Assembly: GCF_910592395.1 (NCBI RefSeq)
Contig: NC_088313.1
Span: 19,052,437-19,116,436, forward strand
Direction of reading: 5' to 3'
From: Lineus longissimus
Lineage: Eukaryota > Nemertea > Pilidiophora > Heteronemertea > Lineidae
DNA length: 64,000 nt
This document shows positions 50,928 through 60,975 of the stretch, one piece after another; position 1 is the first letter of the stretch; each line of letters begins with the position of its first letter. Made by a program: the position numbers and the translations under genes. The notes beneath the pieces were generated by a model. It was not told where the DNA came from. It saw only the letters and a list, made by a program, of their open reading frames with translations, and made no database searches.

Positions 50928-51001
50928 CATAACAAGACATTTCAATGCAGATATGTTGCAATCAAGTTAGCCGGCCGTGTCCGACTAACATCGCAATCAC
51001 C

Positions 51002-51205
51002 ATGGCGGCACTACAGCACACTTCTGTCCATATAATGTGCGCCCACCACGAGCCCCTCATGAATATCTTATACGCTCAACCCATCAAGAAACCATCCATC
51101 AAAGCTTGCAATCTTCGCATCACAGATATGATGGAATTTGTAAAGAGGGATAGGCAGCCAACTGAACCGTATCAACACTTCATCATACTGCAATGCACCT
51201 TTTAA
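51002..51205 (+). CDS. Small open frame with ideal Kozak start (67 aa, unrecognised)
   Basis: The ATG at 51002 sits in CACCATGG, the optimal vertebrate-style initiation context, and opens 67 codons. The product begins MAALQHTSV, has several Met, His and Cys residues (HIMCAHHEP) and a charged stretch FVKRDRQ near its end. It has no signal peptide, membrane span or known motif. Its length is unremarkable for random DNA of this composition, so the start context is the only positive evidence. Confidence 0.15.
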   Translation: MAALQHTSVHIMCAHHEPLMNILYAQPIKKPSIKACNLRITDMMEFVKRDRQPTEPYQHFIILQCTF

Positions 51206-54200
51206 AAAATGCATGAGCTCGTTAAAGAGATGCGAAAGCATAATTTTGGTAAATTATTGCTTTTTTCTTGTCGTTGGCACTCAACACAGAGGTTCCTCAA
51301 TAACGCTTTTAACAATTTAGATGCCCAGTCCAACATATCGCAACAAAGGTTGCCAGGTGTCCTTATTAGTTTAAGCAGTGATTTTAACTTCGTTCAAAAA
51401 TAATCTTATTCTGTACAATTGTCAGACGACGCAGTGGTGAAATTTGTCCCAACCTTGAAAATACAGTACTTCCACTCGTCTTTATCAGTGTTCATTTCAT
51501 CAGTGTGTATCTTAATTAGGTTACCTAACACAGACAACTTCATGCATATCTCTCATTCATTACGCCAGCACTCAGCTTGAAGAAGAAATAATTCAATTAG
51601 ATATGCACTCAGAATAATTTACCCCCTCCGAATTTACCCAATTTCTCAAATATGCGAAATCTGCCGTGCAAGTATGTATCATGGTGATCATGTTTTTTTG
51701 TTCAGCTACCCAAGTTACAATTGATGGCATTTCTTGTTGCATGATAGGAATTTCATTTGGAAATAACTGTTAGTTTGTGGTATGTTTATAACAGTCTACA
51801 AGGCAATAACCCTTTCCAGTTCCCATCGGACAATCGTACGAGTAGCAGGTTTGACCAGACCCATCCTAACCATGTACACGATTTCATGAGTATGCATAGG
51901 TGGGGGGTAGTTTGGTAAATGTTTTCGGATAAAGACTATGCTTCGAATTGCACCATACCTTTTCGAGCCAATGCATCAGGGGAAAAACATAATCAACATC
52001 AGCAAACCAGTTTCAACCTAACTTAATGACTCTTAATATTGGACTTGTGACTAGCATTTTTACCGCGTGAACTTTGACGCCACAGAGAAGAAAATAAAGG
52101 GTTTGGCGCACTGTTGTCATATACACAATAAAGCAGATGATAGTATACTATTAGGAAAACTCAGCATGGGTTGTTTTGACCTATTGCTTCAGAAAATATA
52201 CAGCCCTAAATGATATACATCTGTTCATTTCTGACGATTATCGAACTTGCAGAATCATGTTACCGTCATTGGTGTATTGATACTGAAGTAGAGAAGGTAT
52301 TGCTTAAAAACAATAACACATCATGAGATACACGCACCACTATGATCCTTCAAGAACACCAACTATCTAAAACCACTCCATCATGCCTCAAAACCTACGA
52401 GATATCAGTAAACCCTTAATCACGAAATCAGATTGGAGGAACATCAATAAAGATTTAGCCACCACTTGTCTCAATCAATAGAAAACAGTAAATCGATGTG
52501 ACATCATGCGATGTCCAAATGGATCGATATCTTTGGATAGAATACCGCACTCAGCATGTTCACGGTCGGTTCCTCACTATCCGACTCAATGGGGTGGAGA
52601 GGAGTGGGCACGCGGATACGTTGTCGGTAATAACACTTGTCCTGCCAAATCATAGTGATTTAAAATGATGCAATTATTAATGTCATGGCCTACATTTGCC
52701 TTGGAGCGGCTTCATTTGGAACAGATCTTCCAGTTTAAGTAATACATACATATTTCTCAAAATTCTTTCAGACACAGAAAATCTCAATTTTTACACAAGC
52801 CTGATGAAGAACATCAAACTGCAACGCCCTAACCTTGCCCTCTTCTGCAGATTTAATATAGCATATCAATAACAAATATTGAGAAGTCGAGTATGGATTT
52901 CATGGATCTGCACTTGGTCGATGCTTATAAATCGATAGACAAAACCCACATCATCACATGGATGATGTCAATATTCATATGTATTCAGTTTTAATTGGAG
53001 AGAAAGTGAAAATAATCCATTTTTGGATACATGTACTTCGTTTTGATCACAAGGGCCTTTGGGAATGTTTTTAGTTCAACTCAACTCATCACTCTGGGCA
53101 AAGGAGATGTAGATTTTCGTAGCTCTTTGTAAAGCCTATAAAACCTGTCTTACTGCACCCCAATATGTGGATTACTATGACTTTAAAGCTGTGATCATGA
53201 AATAAAATCGATGCATTTCCGGTTTATTCCAAACAAATTCCATGTGCAATGTTTGCTGTAAAAGATACTTAAAGCATACACATGATACAGACAATAATAA
53301 AGGCCCATTATGCCCAAAGCAACTGACGCAGTACACTATTGTCTGAACAAATATGTTATCACCTAGGTGTGGGAGAACTGGTTATTGGATTTTCTGTAGT
53401 GTTATCTTCTATTCGATTTATCAAATAAGCATTGACTATGCAACACTTTTGCCTTTAGAATACTTGTGTATTTTCCTTCAGTTTCAAGGTGAAACTGATA
53501 AAAAAAGACCACTACGATTTTGACGCCATGGTTTTGTATAGAATCTGCTTTCTTTTTAGAGACACCAGGGCCAACTTTAATAAACTGTTTTAAAACTATG
53601 TTTTCCCTGGACGACAGAATAACTTTTCACTACAATGACGCACCCCAAAGTCGTCTCAGCGACAGCTACCCATAACAGAATCAATCGAAACAGCCCCAAG
53701 TGAACAGGATGTGGCTATTTCGGACAATCAATCAATGGATGAATTTGAGACAACGAGTAAAATATATGTGATTCGGGCTATATCTGAATCTTTCATCAGT
53801 GAGAAAAAACTAAATCGATGCATGATTTGCTGTGACAAACCAAGATGGTTGATAATTTGACACTGAGGGGCGGACATGACGTTCACGATGGCAGTCGTCC
53901 TTCTCACCAGCATATCGATTTATGTATCAATATGAGTTACTGATTGATTGTGTGATCTTGGACATTGTCAAATCCGACGTTTTGGGCCAGAACACGATTT
54001 TAGTGGTTCTGAGCTCGTTTTCCAAATTTAGATTGACTTCCCACCATCTAGAGATAGGGGAGGAGCGTTTCAGCTACATCCCAAGCTTACATTATCCCTC
54101 TCATACATTGGTGATAGGTGTTTGAGGCAACTATATATAAACCATGGACGTACGGAGTGGAAAATGCCCTCTGGATGCTGATGGTAAGATCAATCATTCC

Positions 54201-55553
54201 CAAGTGTATGTTAACTACTTTCAAGTACATGATCCGAATTAGCTGAAACCCATAGTAAGCAGGCAACAGCAACAGAATTGATTCAATGAGTTGTCCACAT
54301 CTGACCTTCAGCCGTAGCTTGGGCCGCGAAAGTTAGCTCGATATTATTCCAATTGAAAGCTTGTGCCTCAATAGTGCATCAAACAAGAAAAGAATTCTGA
54401 TAAAATGATGACCAATTTTGAATCTAATAAAGTATATAGTATCAGACCAGTGATGAGGAATTTGTCAATATCAAATAATGACGCCTTGTCGATAGCACTT
54501 TGTCGATTTGTGTTTCAATACTCTTATCTAATTGACGAGACGCTGTCGTCACTCTACCCATTGGTCCTGGGGACTGTTTCACCTTTTGTGTGTTTGAATG
54601 TTTCAATTAAGCCTTTTGATTTCACCAGATTGGCAAGACAATCCAGGGCTCTCTTCATTGAATATACCCCTGGGACCACTTCAAAATCAAGTAGACCACA
54701 TGTTTTGCCAACCCAGGCCGCTTAAACACACCTACCACAAACAGACTTTAGTTTACAAGGGCTAGTATAGTTGTTTGGAGGTATATTTAAAAGTATCTAT
54801 GTTTCAAGGAACTGTACACAGTGTCGCCTGTTCCCATATCTTCATACTGGGTATAGTTGTTTGCACAGTAATAATGATATCTATTTCTATCTATTTTCTA
54901 TACACTCAAATACAATGCATTTCAAGTCTTGTTAAGTATGTACACTGGTGTACATTGGTAAATAATAATTATGACAATTGTTACAGCCATAGCGCATCAG
55001 TGTCTCTCATGGATAATGCAGCACAAGCTCATTACTGGAGGCTGAATAATCATTGGGAACATGTACGGAAGGCCCCTCAGGCAAATATGGATAAACCAAA
55101 TTACTATTGTGTCTGTTGAAATTTATACCAGTGTGTTGTAATGGAACGTCGTCAGGATTTGTTTTATGAAAAATAAGCTTCTTGTTATGATTGAATTTTA
55201 TTAAGATAACGAATATAGTTCATAAAATAGTGATATCACGTTTCGAAAGGGAGTCAATGCCGTTTTTGTTACATCACGAGGCGAGAGATCGCCAGTGTTA
55301 TCTAAATTTGAATTCCAGCAGTTTCAATGGTTTAATTTTTTCTACCCAATAATGACCTGGTTTCATCCGTATTGCAGGATACAACGGTCAGACTGAGTCT
55401 TTTATTTCAGCCGTCTTCGATGGGGAATAGTACTTCTCTTAAGCGGTTTAAGCCAATCAGCACGGAAAAGACGAGGTAACACAAAATATCGGCTAAAACC
55501 TCAGTCGTGTGCTTACGCTTATGAAAACGCCAATGATGTCATGATATGCCTAC
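51206..55553. other. No supportable gene
   Basis: AT-rich sequence. A plus-strand frame from the ATG at 54799 to 55119 (106 aa) has one hydrophobic stretch (FILGIVVCTVIMISISIYF) that would fit a membrane span. It has no recognised family, and T-rich DNA readily produces such segments. The 106-codon frame at 54405-54725 is likewise unrecognised. Confidence 0.4.
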
Positions 55554-55692
55554 CTGAACTTCCGCCTGTCGATGAAGACCCGCCTTTTAAGAAGGCTGCA
55601 GATCCTCTTTTCTTTCTTCTTCTCAGTCTTCTTAACACCTGCCCCACTGCAAAGGAGAAACATAGGAACTTGTATTTCCGTTCCGAGGTCAT
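55554..55692 (-). CDS. Candidate first coding exon, basic then Ser/Gly-rich (unrecognised)
   Basis: A minus-strand ATG at 55692 (context GCAATGA, purine at -3) opens 46 codons plus one base to a donor-like TTCAG|GTAGGC. The product starts MTSERKYKFLCFSFAVG and continues with RRLRRRKKRG, then a Gly/Ser stretch GGSSSTGGSS. The short hydrophobic FLCFSFAVG followed by a dense basic cluster could be a signal-anchor or a nuclear-localisation-like stretch. A second reading uses an acceptor inside the block (TTTCTCCTTTGCAG) and would make it an internal exon. The DNA upstream to about 56500 is richer in CpG than the surroundings, which would suit a 5' UTR and promoter. No downstream exon was found. 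Confidence 0.28.
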
Positions 55693-55746
55693 TGCGATCC
55701 TCTGCAAGAATCCGTGCAACAATTAACGAGCAACAACGAATCCGAT

Positions 55747-55784
55747 GACGTATTCGCTAGCGCAGGATAGCCTATGAATACGTC
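55747..55784. other. Inverted repeat GACGTATTC / GAATACGTC
   Basis: A perfect 9-bp inverted repeat separated by 20 bases, in the CpG-richer stretch just upstream of the candidate start at 55692. It could be a paired binding site. With stems this short, chance is not excluded. Confidence 0.5.
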
Positions 55785-56815
55785 GCCTTTTAGATAGCTG
55801 ATCGAATAATGAAGCAGCAATAGTTCCACTACCCTCCTCTTTAACCAAGAGGCAACAAAAATCCACGATCAACGCAACTGAGTCGAAAATACGCCAACAA
55901 CTCCAAAATTTGTCTATCAACGAAAAAGTGCAACAATGGAGGTAACGATGAATAGACGGCGCTTTGCGTCACGAAGAAACCATGCTGCAGCACTCTGCTG
56001 AGGACGTTGAATAAGACGGCAACACTTTATCCCCCAGTGATGCTTTTCGAGAGTAGACGGCAACAATATATCTCTCTGTGGTGCTTTCCCGAGAATACCC
56101 ACTTTTCGCCGTCCAAGTCAGCGTGTATTTCTTCTCATGTTTCTCATTGATCGATTCCGCATACTCCTCCTCACGCATGCCTGAAGTCATAGATCAAAGG
56201 CCAAGGGTCACAGTGGTATTTCGGCGGTACCGAATTCCGATGGCGCCGGTATACAAGTCCTCTGTGTGCACTGCTGTATCGCGTGTGAACGGCAATATTG
56301 ATAGCCGTGTTCACGAGTAGTGGGCTGATACCACTTGTCTGAGGGAGGGACAATGACAACCGAGGTGCTAGCGGTGATCGTGTGTAACAATCGTGTACAT
56401 TCCGTTGGCATCGGTGATGAGACGCTAGCCACGCTAATTAGGAAACCATGTTCGAATTTAAAAGCAGCCCATTGCTTATAGAGTGATTTTATTGCGACTA
56501 GAAGCAGCATTACTTCAAAGGATCGAGAGGGGCTTCATGTTCTTCCACCGAGATCAATCATCATTACTGTACAGACTTAATATTTGGTAGGCCTTTAAGC
56601 TTTGTACCTGTTGCCTGGTCTGCCCAATTGGAAGGCTGGGTTTTGACGCCAATGTCGGTCTTCATCAAAGTATATTGTCCTTCACCAACCCTCGAGGGGG
56701 CTTTTGATGACAACACTCCGACTTAATTCGTGGCATTCCATGATCCGTTGAGAAACCCATCGTGATTCTCAACGGGGAAGATCTTGCTGAAAACGTCTTT
56801 AAAATCTTCATCTTC

Positions 56816-57131
56816 TTAAATGACCTCTCCTCTAACATTCCTGGCTACGCCTATGTCCCTGCTTGGCATTGAGCTCTCCAGCGGACTATAACCAACTTTC
56901 TCAAGAAGCAGCTCATCGTCAGGCATTTCACGAACAGGACGAATCAACAACACTGCCACATGTGATGAGATAGTCGGTTGCCGATTCAATAAGATGTGAA
57001 TCCCAAAGCTTCCCTTGCCTACTGGAGATTTCGCTCTTCCATCTATGAATGGTTCGCAGTGCCGAAAATGATCTCGACAACCAAGCTCGATATGTAAATC
57101 GGAAATAACTGCATTGCCATCTATGGAATAT
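56816..57131 (-). CDS. Candidate terminal exon or gene remnant (unrecognised)
   Basis: A minus-strand frame runs about 105 codons to a TAA at 56816. It is preceded by a pyrimidine-rich acceptor-like TTGCTGTTGTTTGAG ending at 57132, with an in-frame TGA just upstream. Composition looks protein-like (for example GNAVISDLHIELGC, LLIRPVREMPDDELLLEK). No ATG opens it, so it would need an upstream exon. Past the stop the minus strand reads EDEDFKDVFSKIFP, which faintly recalls the DVFS segment before the reverse transcriptase of Ty3/Gypsy polyproteins. A decayed retroelement is therefore the main alternative. Confidence 0.3.
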
Positions 57132-57472
57132 CCCTCAAACAACAGCAATCGAGGTCAGTGTCGAAGGTATCCGATGAAGCAGTCTTAAATGTTCTCCACA
57201 GAAAACGTGTCCTTCTGTATCGTATTTTGACGGATCAGGAGCGTTTCAATAGGAATCCATCACCTTCAATACCTCAGAGATTGCAAGGGCATATAGAAAC
57301 ATTCTCTCTCCAACTCTACGGGAGAAGGGGGGTCCCTTTATAATTGATAATTTGTGACCAGTGGCTCAGGATCATCATTTGAGCTATATTCTGCTTCAGG
57401 GCCGGCGCTGATAGTTGACAATAATGAAATAAGTTAAAATATTGTGCGATATAATGTTTATTTGCCGCTCAG

Positions 57473-57543
57473 ATCATTACGACATTGAAAAGGACTCTGG
57501 TTTCAAATGCAAGGACAACTGCTCCTGCAATGAAAGAAAGTAG
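57473..57543 (+). CDS. Candidate Cys-rich terminal exon or 29-aa mini-ORF
   Basis: An acceptor-like TTTATTTGCCGCTCAG is followed by an open frame to a TAG at 57541, with GFKCKDNCSCNERK at its end. Three closely spaced cysteines in C-x3-C-x-C spacing recall the ends of small secreted disulfide-rich proteins. An ATG at 57454 in the same frame would alternatively give a complete 29-residue peptide with a fourth cysteine. It is on the strand opposite the CAP gene, about 0.9 kb beyond that gene's 3' end. No partner exon is identified. Confidence 0.22.
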
Positions 57544-58477
57544 GCAAAACAAGGTTATTCTGTGACCAGCCAAGGTACGGTGCATGTAACCAAACGAGAC
57601 GAGACGTTGACCGGGGTAGACACTTTTCAAACTTGTCTTTGTGTTATGGTGATATTCTGTCAGTGTTAATGTATCCCGCTATTACTAATGGTTCGCTATC
57701 ATTGCCCAATAGAATCAACGATCCGCCAGATGTCTATTTCATTAGTCATTAACGGTATAGTTCATTGACCCTGTTTGCGTCAATGTACCTGGTCCTACCC
57801 GACAACGTCACTTATCCGCCCTTTGACGCAGGAAGTGAACCTTTGCATCTTTCGACCCTGCCGACCAAGACAATCCTGTGGTCTCTCCAAAGGAATGTCG
57901 TGGTCCACATGTGGAATGCTTTTGACATAATGTGTACATGTAGCATAAGATGAGGGTGTTTCCTTTCCAGTATCTACATGTAGGTATGTTAAAATCTCAT
58001 CAGATGATTTCCGCATCACTGTTCTTCGTGTACCCGGATTGGTTTTAAACATACAGCCATTGGACGTCATGCGGGCCTGTATGCGTGTGTTAACAATTCT
58101 TTCAATTGGTTTGAAAAGGATGCAGAGGTTCAACACTGCCCGATAAATCAGACATAACATTTTTGTCGAGAACTTTTTTTTCTTCGTCAAAGGCTTCACA
58201 ATGACCGATTTTCAGAAAAGACTTGCTGGATTTACGAGTAATTCAATTATTAAGCCAACACCGACACAACTTAAACATGAGAGGCGCAGTCGATTCTGCG
58301 GGTGTAAAGTGCGCAACTCCCCGAATTGGCCACAAATCATTGGCTGACTCTTTATCCGAGCCAGAACAAAAAACAATGAACCCAAACAATTAAGACAACA
58401 AATTCCTCCTCCCTGGTGACAATCTAATACGTACTCCGTGCTTTATCCTGCCGAGGACTGATGACCTAGACTTGAAT

Positions 58478-60340
58478 TTACGCCTTCGTGTATGGTCGCT
58501 TTCCTTTATAGTTACCTCTGTGGATTGAAAAGGAAATATTTAAATCAAAGTGCAAAGCAAAAAGAACTACATGTATTCGGAAAAATACCAATCACATCCC
58601 TTCTATCCCCTTCTATCCCCTTGCCCTTATTGAGAGAAACGGTTCTCCATTAAAAGTTAGTGAAATCTGCAGCAATGATTTACATTCAAACGCATTTTCT
58701 TTGCGGAACACAATTTTCCTCACTTCAGAATCTTTCTACAACATTTTCGATAAAAACCAAAATTGAAAAGCAGTGTGCACTTTATATGTTCAAAGCACTA
58801 TGTATCAATTCTTCAACAAGACCATACTCGGGTGGCAGACGTAACGTTGCTTTTGTTTTGATGACACTTACGCTGGGGAGTAGTCACATACGACAAACCT
58901 ATACTGGTAGCCGGTCTCTTTATTTTTGCACAACTTGTAGCCGCATCCAACCTTGGTAGTCGTGGCCCAAACCATCTGAAAAGATTAAGAGCCATCACAA
59001 ATATCACCATATCAGCATTACAAGCTGTTCGCACGAAGAGGTTGAGCATAACGGGTCACACGAGAACAATAGATGATTATCAAGCTGAGTTGAACCTATC
59101 GTAATCTCGGCAACATTTCAAGGACAGAAGTGGATTAGTTCATGGACATAAAATATCATGTATATTATTCTTTCTCAATATGTTTTCCACTCCTTCTTAT
59201 AACTCCAAAAAGTACGTAATGAAGATATTGCTTTATCCGTTGCATTTGAGCACGATGTACACTTAGCCAGCTACATTTCTGACCATATTATGAAGATTTA
59301 CAGTTTAGTAGATTGTATGAATAATGTGCTGATATCAATAAAACTAGTCTGTTATTTCCACGTTGAAGCGTTGACGAGATCTCGGAGTAACGTGCGGCGA
59401 ATGCCTACCGCCTAGATAAAGAAATTAAATTTTCACCTGTGTATAATGGCCGCACGCTTTCCCATCTTCACATTTGCCACTCTTGAAATCGTAGTTCTGC
59501 TTCTCCTTAGCCCAAGCACCAGCAGCTTTACTGCCGACACTTGTTGAGTTAGTACCGCCGCCCTTCCACATGTTTTGACCGAGAGATGTCCCTATGGCCT
59601 TTTTTTCTTTTGAGGGGTGACCGTGCTCCCATTTACAACGATTCGCCCACTTCTGAGCCCAGGTAGCAAGCTCGTCGTCATATGTCTTGAAAATGAATGG
59701 ATGGAAGTTTAAAACAGAAAATCAAAATCTGTCGAATTTGCTCAGCCCTTCACTTTGCCATGGCGTCGTCGTTGCTGTTCGGACCATTAAAAAGTATTCC
59801 GTACACACATGTGATTGTAACTTTGGCTATGATGGGCCTATAGTTAATAAGCGAATCCGACTCTGAATCTGTGTTGCCATAGTTTAAGGTACAAGTATAC
59901 CATGATTTATTAGGTCTTGCATTCGTTTTAAACTTGTTAACAGACCGGGTTCTTTTTTATTCAGGTTCATTGATTGGAATGTTCGAACACTTCATATAAC
60001 CACTTTGATCTTCCAATTGGGGGTTAGTTTGAGAAAGGGTTCACTGTGGTGAAGGTTGAACAAGGTAGGCTAAGTATTGAAGGGTTGCCTTGAAGAAAAA
60101 TAACATGATAGTTCCATCAATGAAAATTGCCCCGGGACTAAAGAATAAAACCCTTGATTTCCAACTTACCATACTCGCCATGTCAGCAGCTGGTTCCGTA
60201 TTACGAAGTTCTCTGTGAGCATTGATCATTTCCTCCTTGAATTTCGCAGCATCAAACGGAGGGATGGGATTTTTGCTTTTACGGCGCTTGGCCAGACCCA
60301 CGACCACCACGAGCAGCAGCAAAAACACTTGGATTTTCAT
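58478..60340 (-). CDS. Secreted single-domain CAP/SCP protein, 4 exons
   Basis: Exons (minus strand) are 60340-60170, 59685-59437, 58975-58872 and 58517-58478. They join to 187 codons plus TAA, and all three introns (484, 461 and 354 bp) are GT-AG. Residues 1-17 form a signal peptide (MKIQVFLLLLVVVVGLA), followed by a basic KRRKSK patch. The CAP domain runs from about residue 33: AHRELRN, LATWAQKWANRC, SLGQNMW, then GHYTQMVWATTT (CAP1 signature, split by intron 2 after Gln140) and VVCDYSPAGNY (CAP2, with Asp after the Cys). Six cysteines (74, 129, 135, 151, 156, 170) fit three disulfides. The family cavity tetrad reads H78, Q94 (usually Glu, in GEN), E118 and H137. It ends soon after CAP2, with no ShK, EGF or CRISP tail. 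CAP proteins are secreted defence, venom or lipid-binding proteins; the specific role here is unknown. Confidence 0.93.
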
Positions 60341-60469
60341 TCTCTTTGGAGATGTAAAGGAAACGTCCGACTCAAATTCTCACTAATTTGTCTAAACGGC
60401 TCTAATATTTGAAACAAACCATGTAAATGAAATGTGTTTCACAGAGACAACGAAGATTATCACTATCAT
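60341..60469 (-). promoter_or_regulatory. Presumed 5' UTR/proximal promoter of the CAP gene
   Basis: This is the first 130 bp upstream of the CAP start codon. The start context AAAGAGAATGA has a purine at -3. The only TATA-like string is a weak AAATATTAG about 70 bases upstream of the ATG, and no clear initiator was recognised. The call rests on position alone. Confidence 0.3.
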
Positions 60470-60814
60470 CATTATCACCTTTATAACTTTGAATGCGGTA
60501 ACTACAGGGTATTACCAAATAGTTGATTAAATGTGAGGGATGCTATTTGAAACGTTATGTATCGAGTTTTATCGAGTTTATACACTGAAAACGTAACTTG
60601 GTCTGAAAATGGTAAATTGAGAAATTTAAGTTTGTGCAGGTCATTATCACCATTATAACTTTGAATGCGGGAACTACTGGGTATAACCAAATAGTTGATT
60701 AAATGTGAGGGATGCTATTTGAAACGTTATGTATCGAGTTTTATCGAGTTTTTACACTGAAAACGTAACTTGGTCTGAAAATAGTAAATTGACCAATTTA
60801 AGTTTGTGCAGGTC
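60470..60814. repeat. 172-bp tandem duplication upstream of the CAP gene
   Basis: Two copies start CATTATCACC at 60470 and 60642 and are almost identical through AATAGTTGATTAAATGTGAG and TTTAAGTTTGTGCAGGTCA. Each contains an internal doubled TATCGAGTTT. They differ at scattered bases, including GAGAAATTT in copy 1 against GACCAATTT in copy 2. The array ends about 130 bp from the CAP start codon, so it could double upstream regulatory sites. No function is shown. Confidence 0.95.
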
Positions 60815-60975
60815 AATTGGTCAGTTGACTATAGGTTAGTTGAGCAGGTTGTGCTGGATTAACCCACTAGGTCATTTTTTCTATGACCCGACCAACCTGA
60901 TCAGTCGCAATCGACCAACTTACTTGGTCAGTTTTGGCTCGACCGACTCGATCATTCAATATCGACCAACTTCGA
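60785..60975. promoter_or_regulatory. Cluster of GACCAA/TTGGTC words
   Basis: Within 190 bp the words GACCAA or TTGGTC occur about six times, along with GACCGAC, GGTCA and TGACC variants. TGACCAATT (60790-60798) and AATTGGTCA (60815-60823) form a perfect 9-bp inverted repeat, and GACCAAC...TTGGTC forms another near 60913-60930. The cluster begins at the end of the duplicated segment. It may be a degenerate short repeat or a binding-site cluster. Confidence 0.5.

Noticed and set aside
54405-54725. 106-codon ATG frame on the plus strand
   Set aside because: No recognisable family, no splice boundaries and ordinary length for chance in this composition.
57795-58199. 134-codon minus-strand frame just beyond the CAP gene
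   Set aside because: It opens with GTG, lies in the presumed 3' flank of the CAP gene, matches no family and overlaps a plus-strand frame of equal quality.
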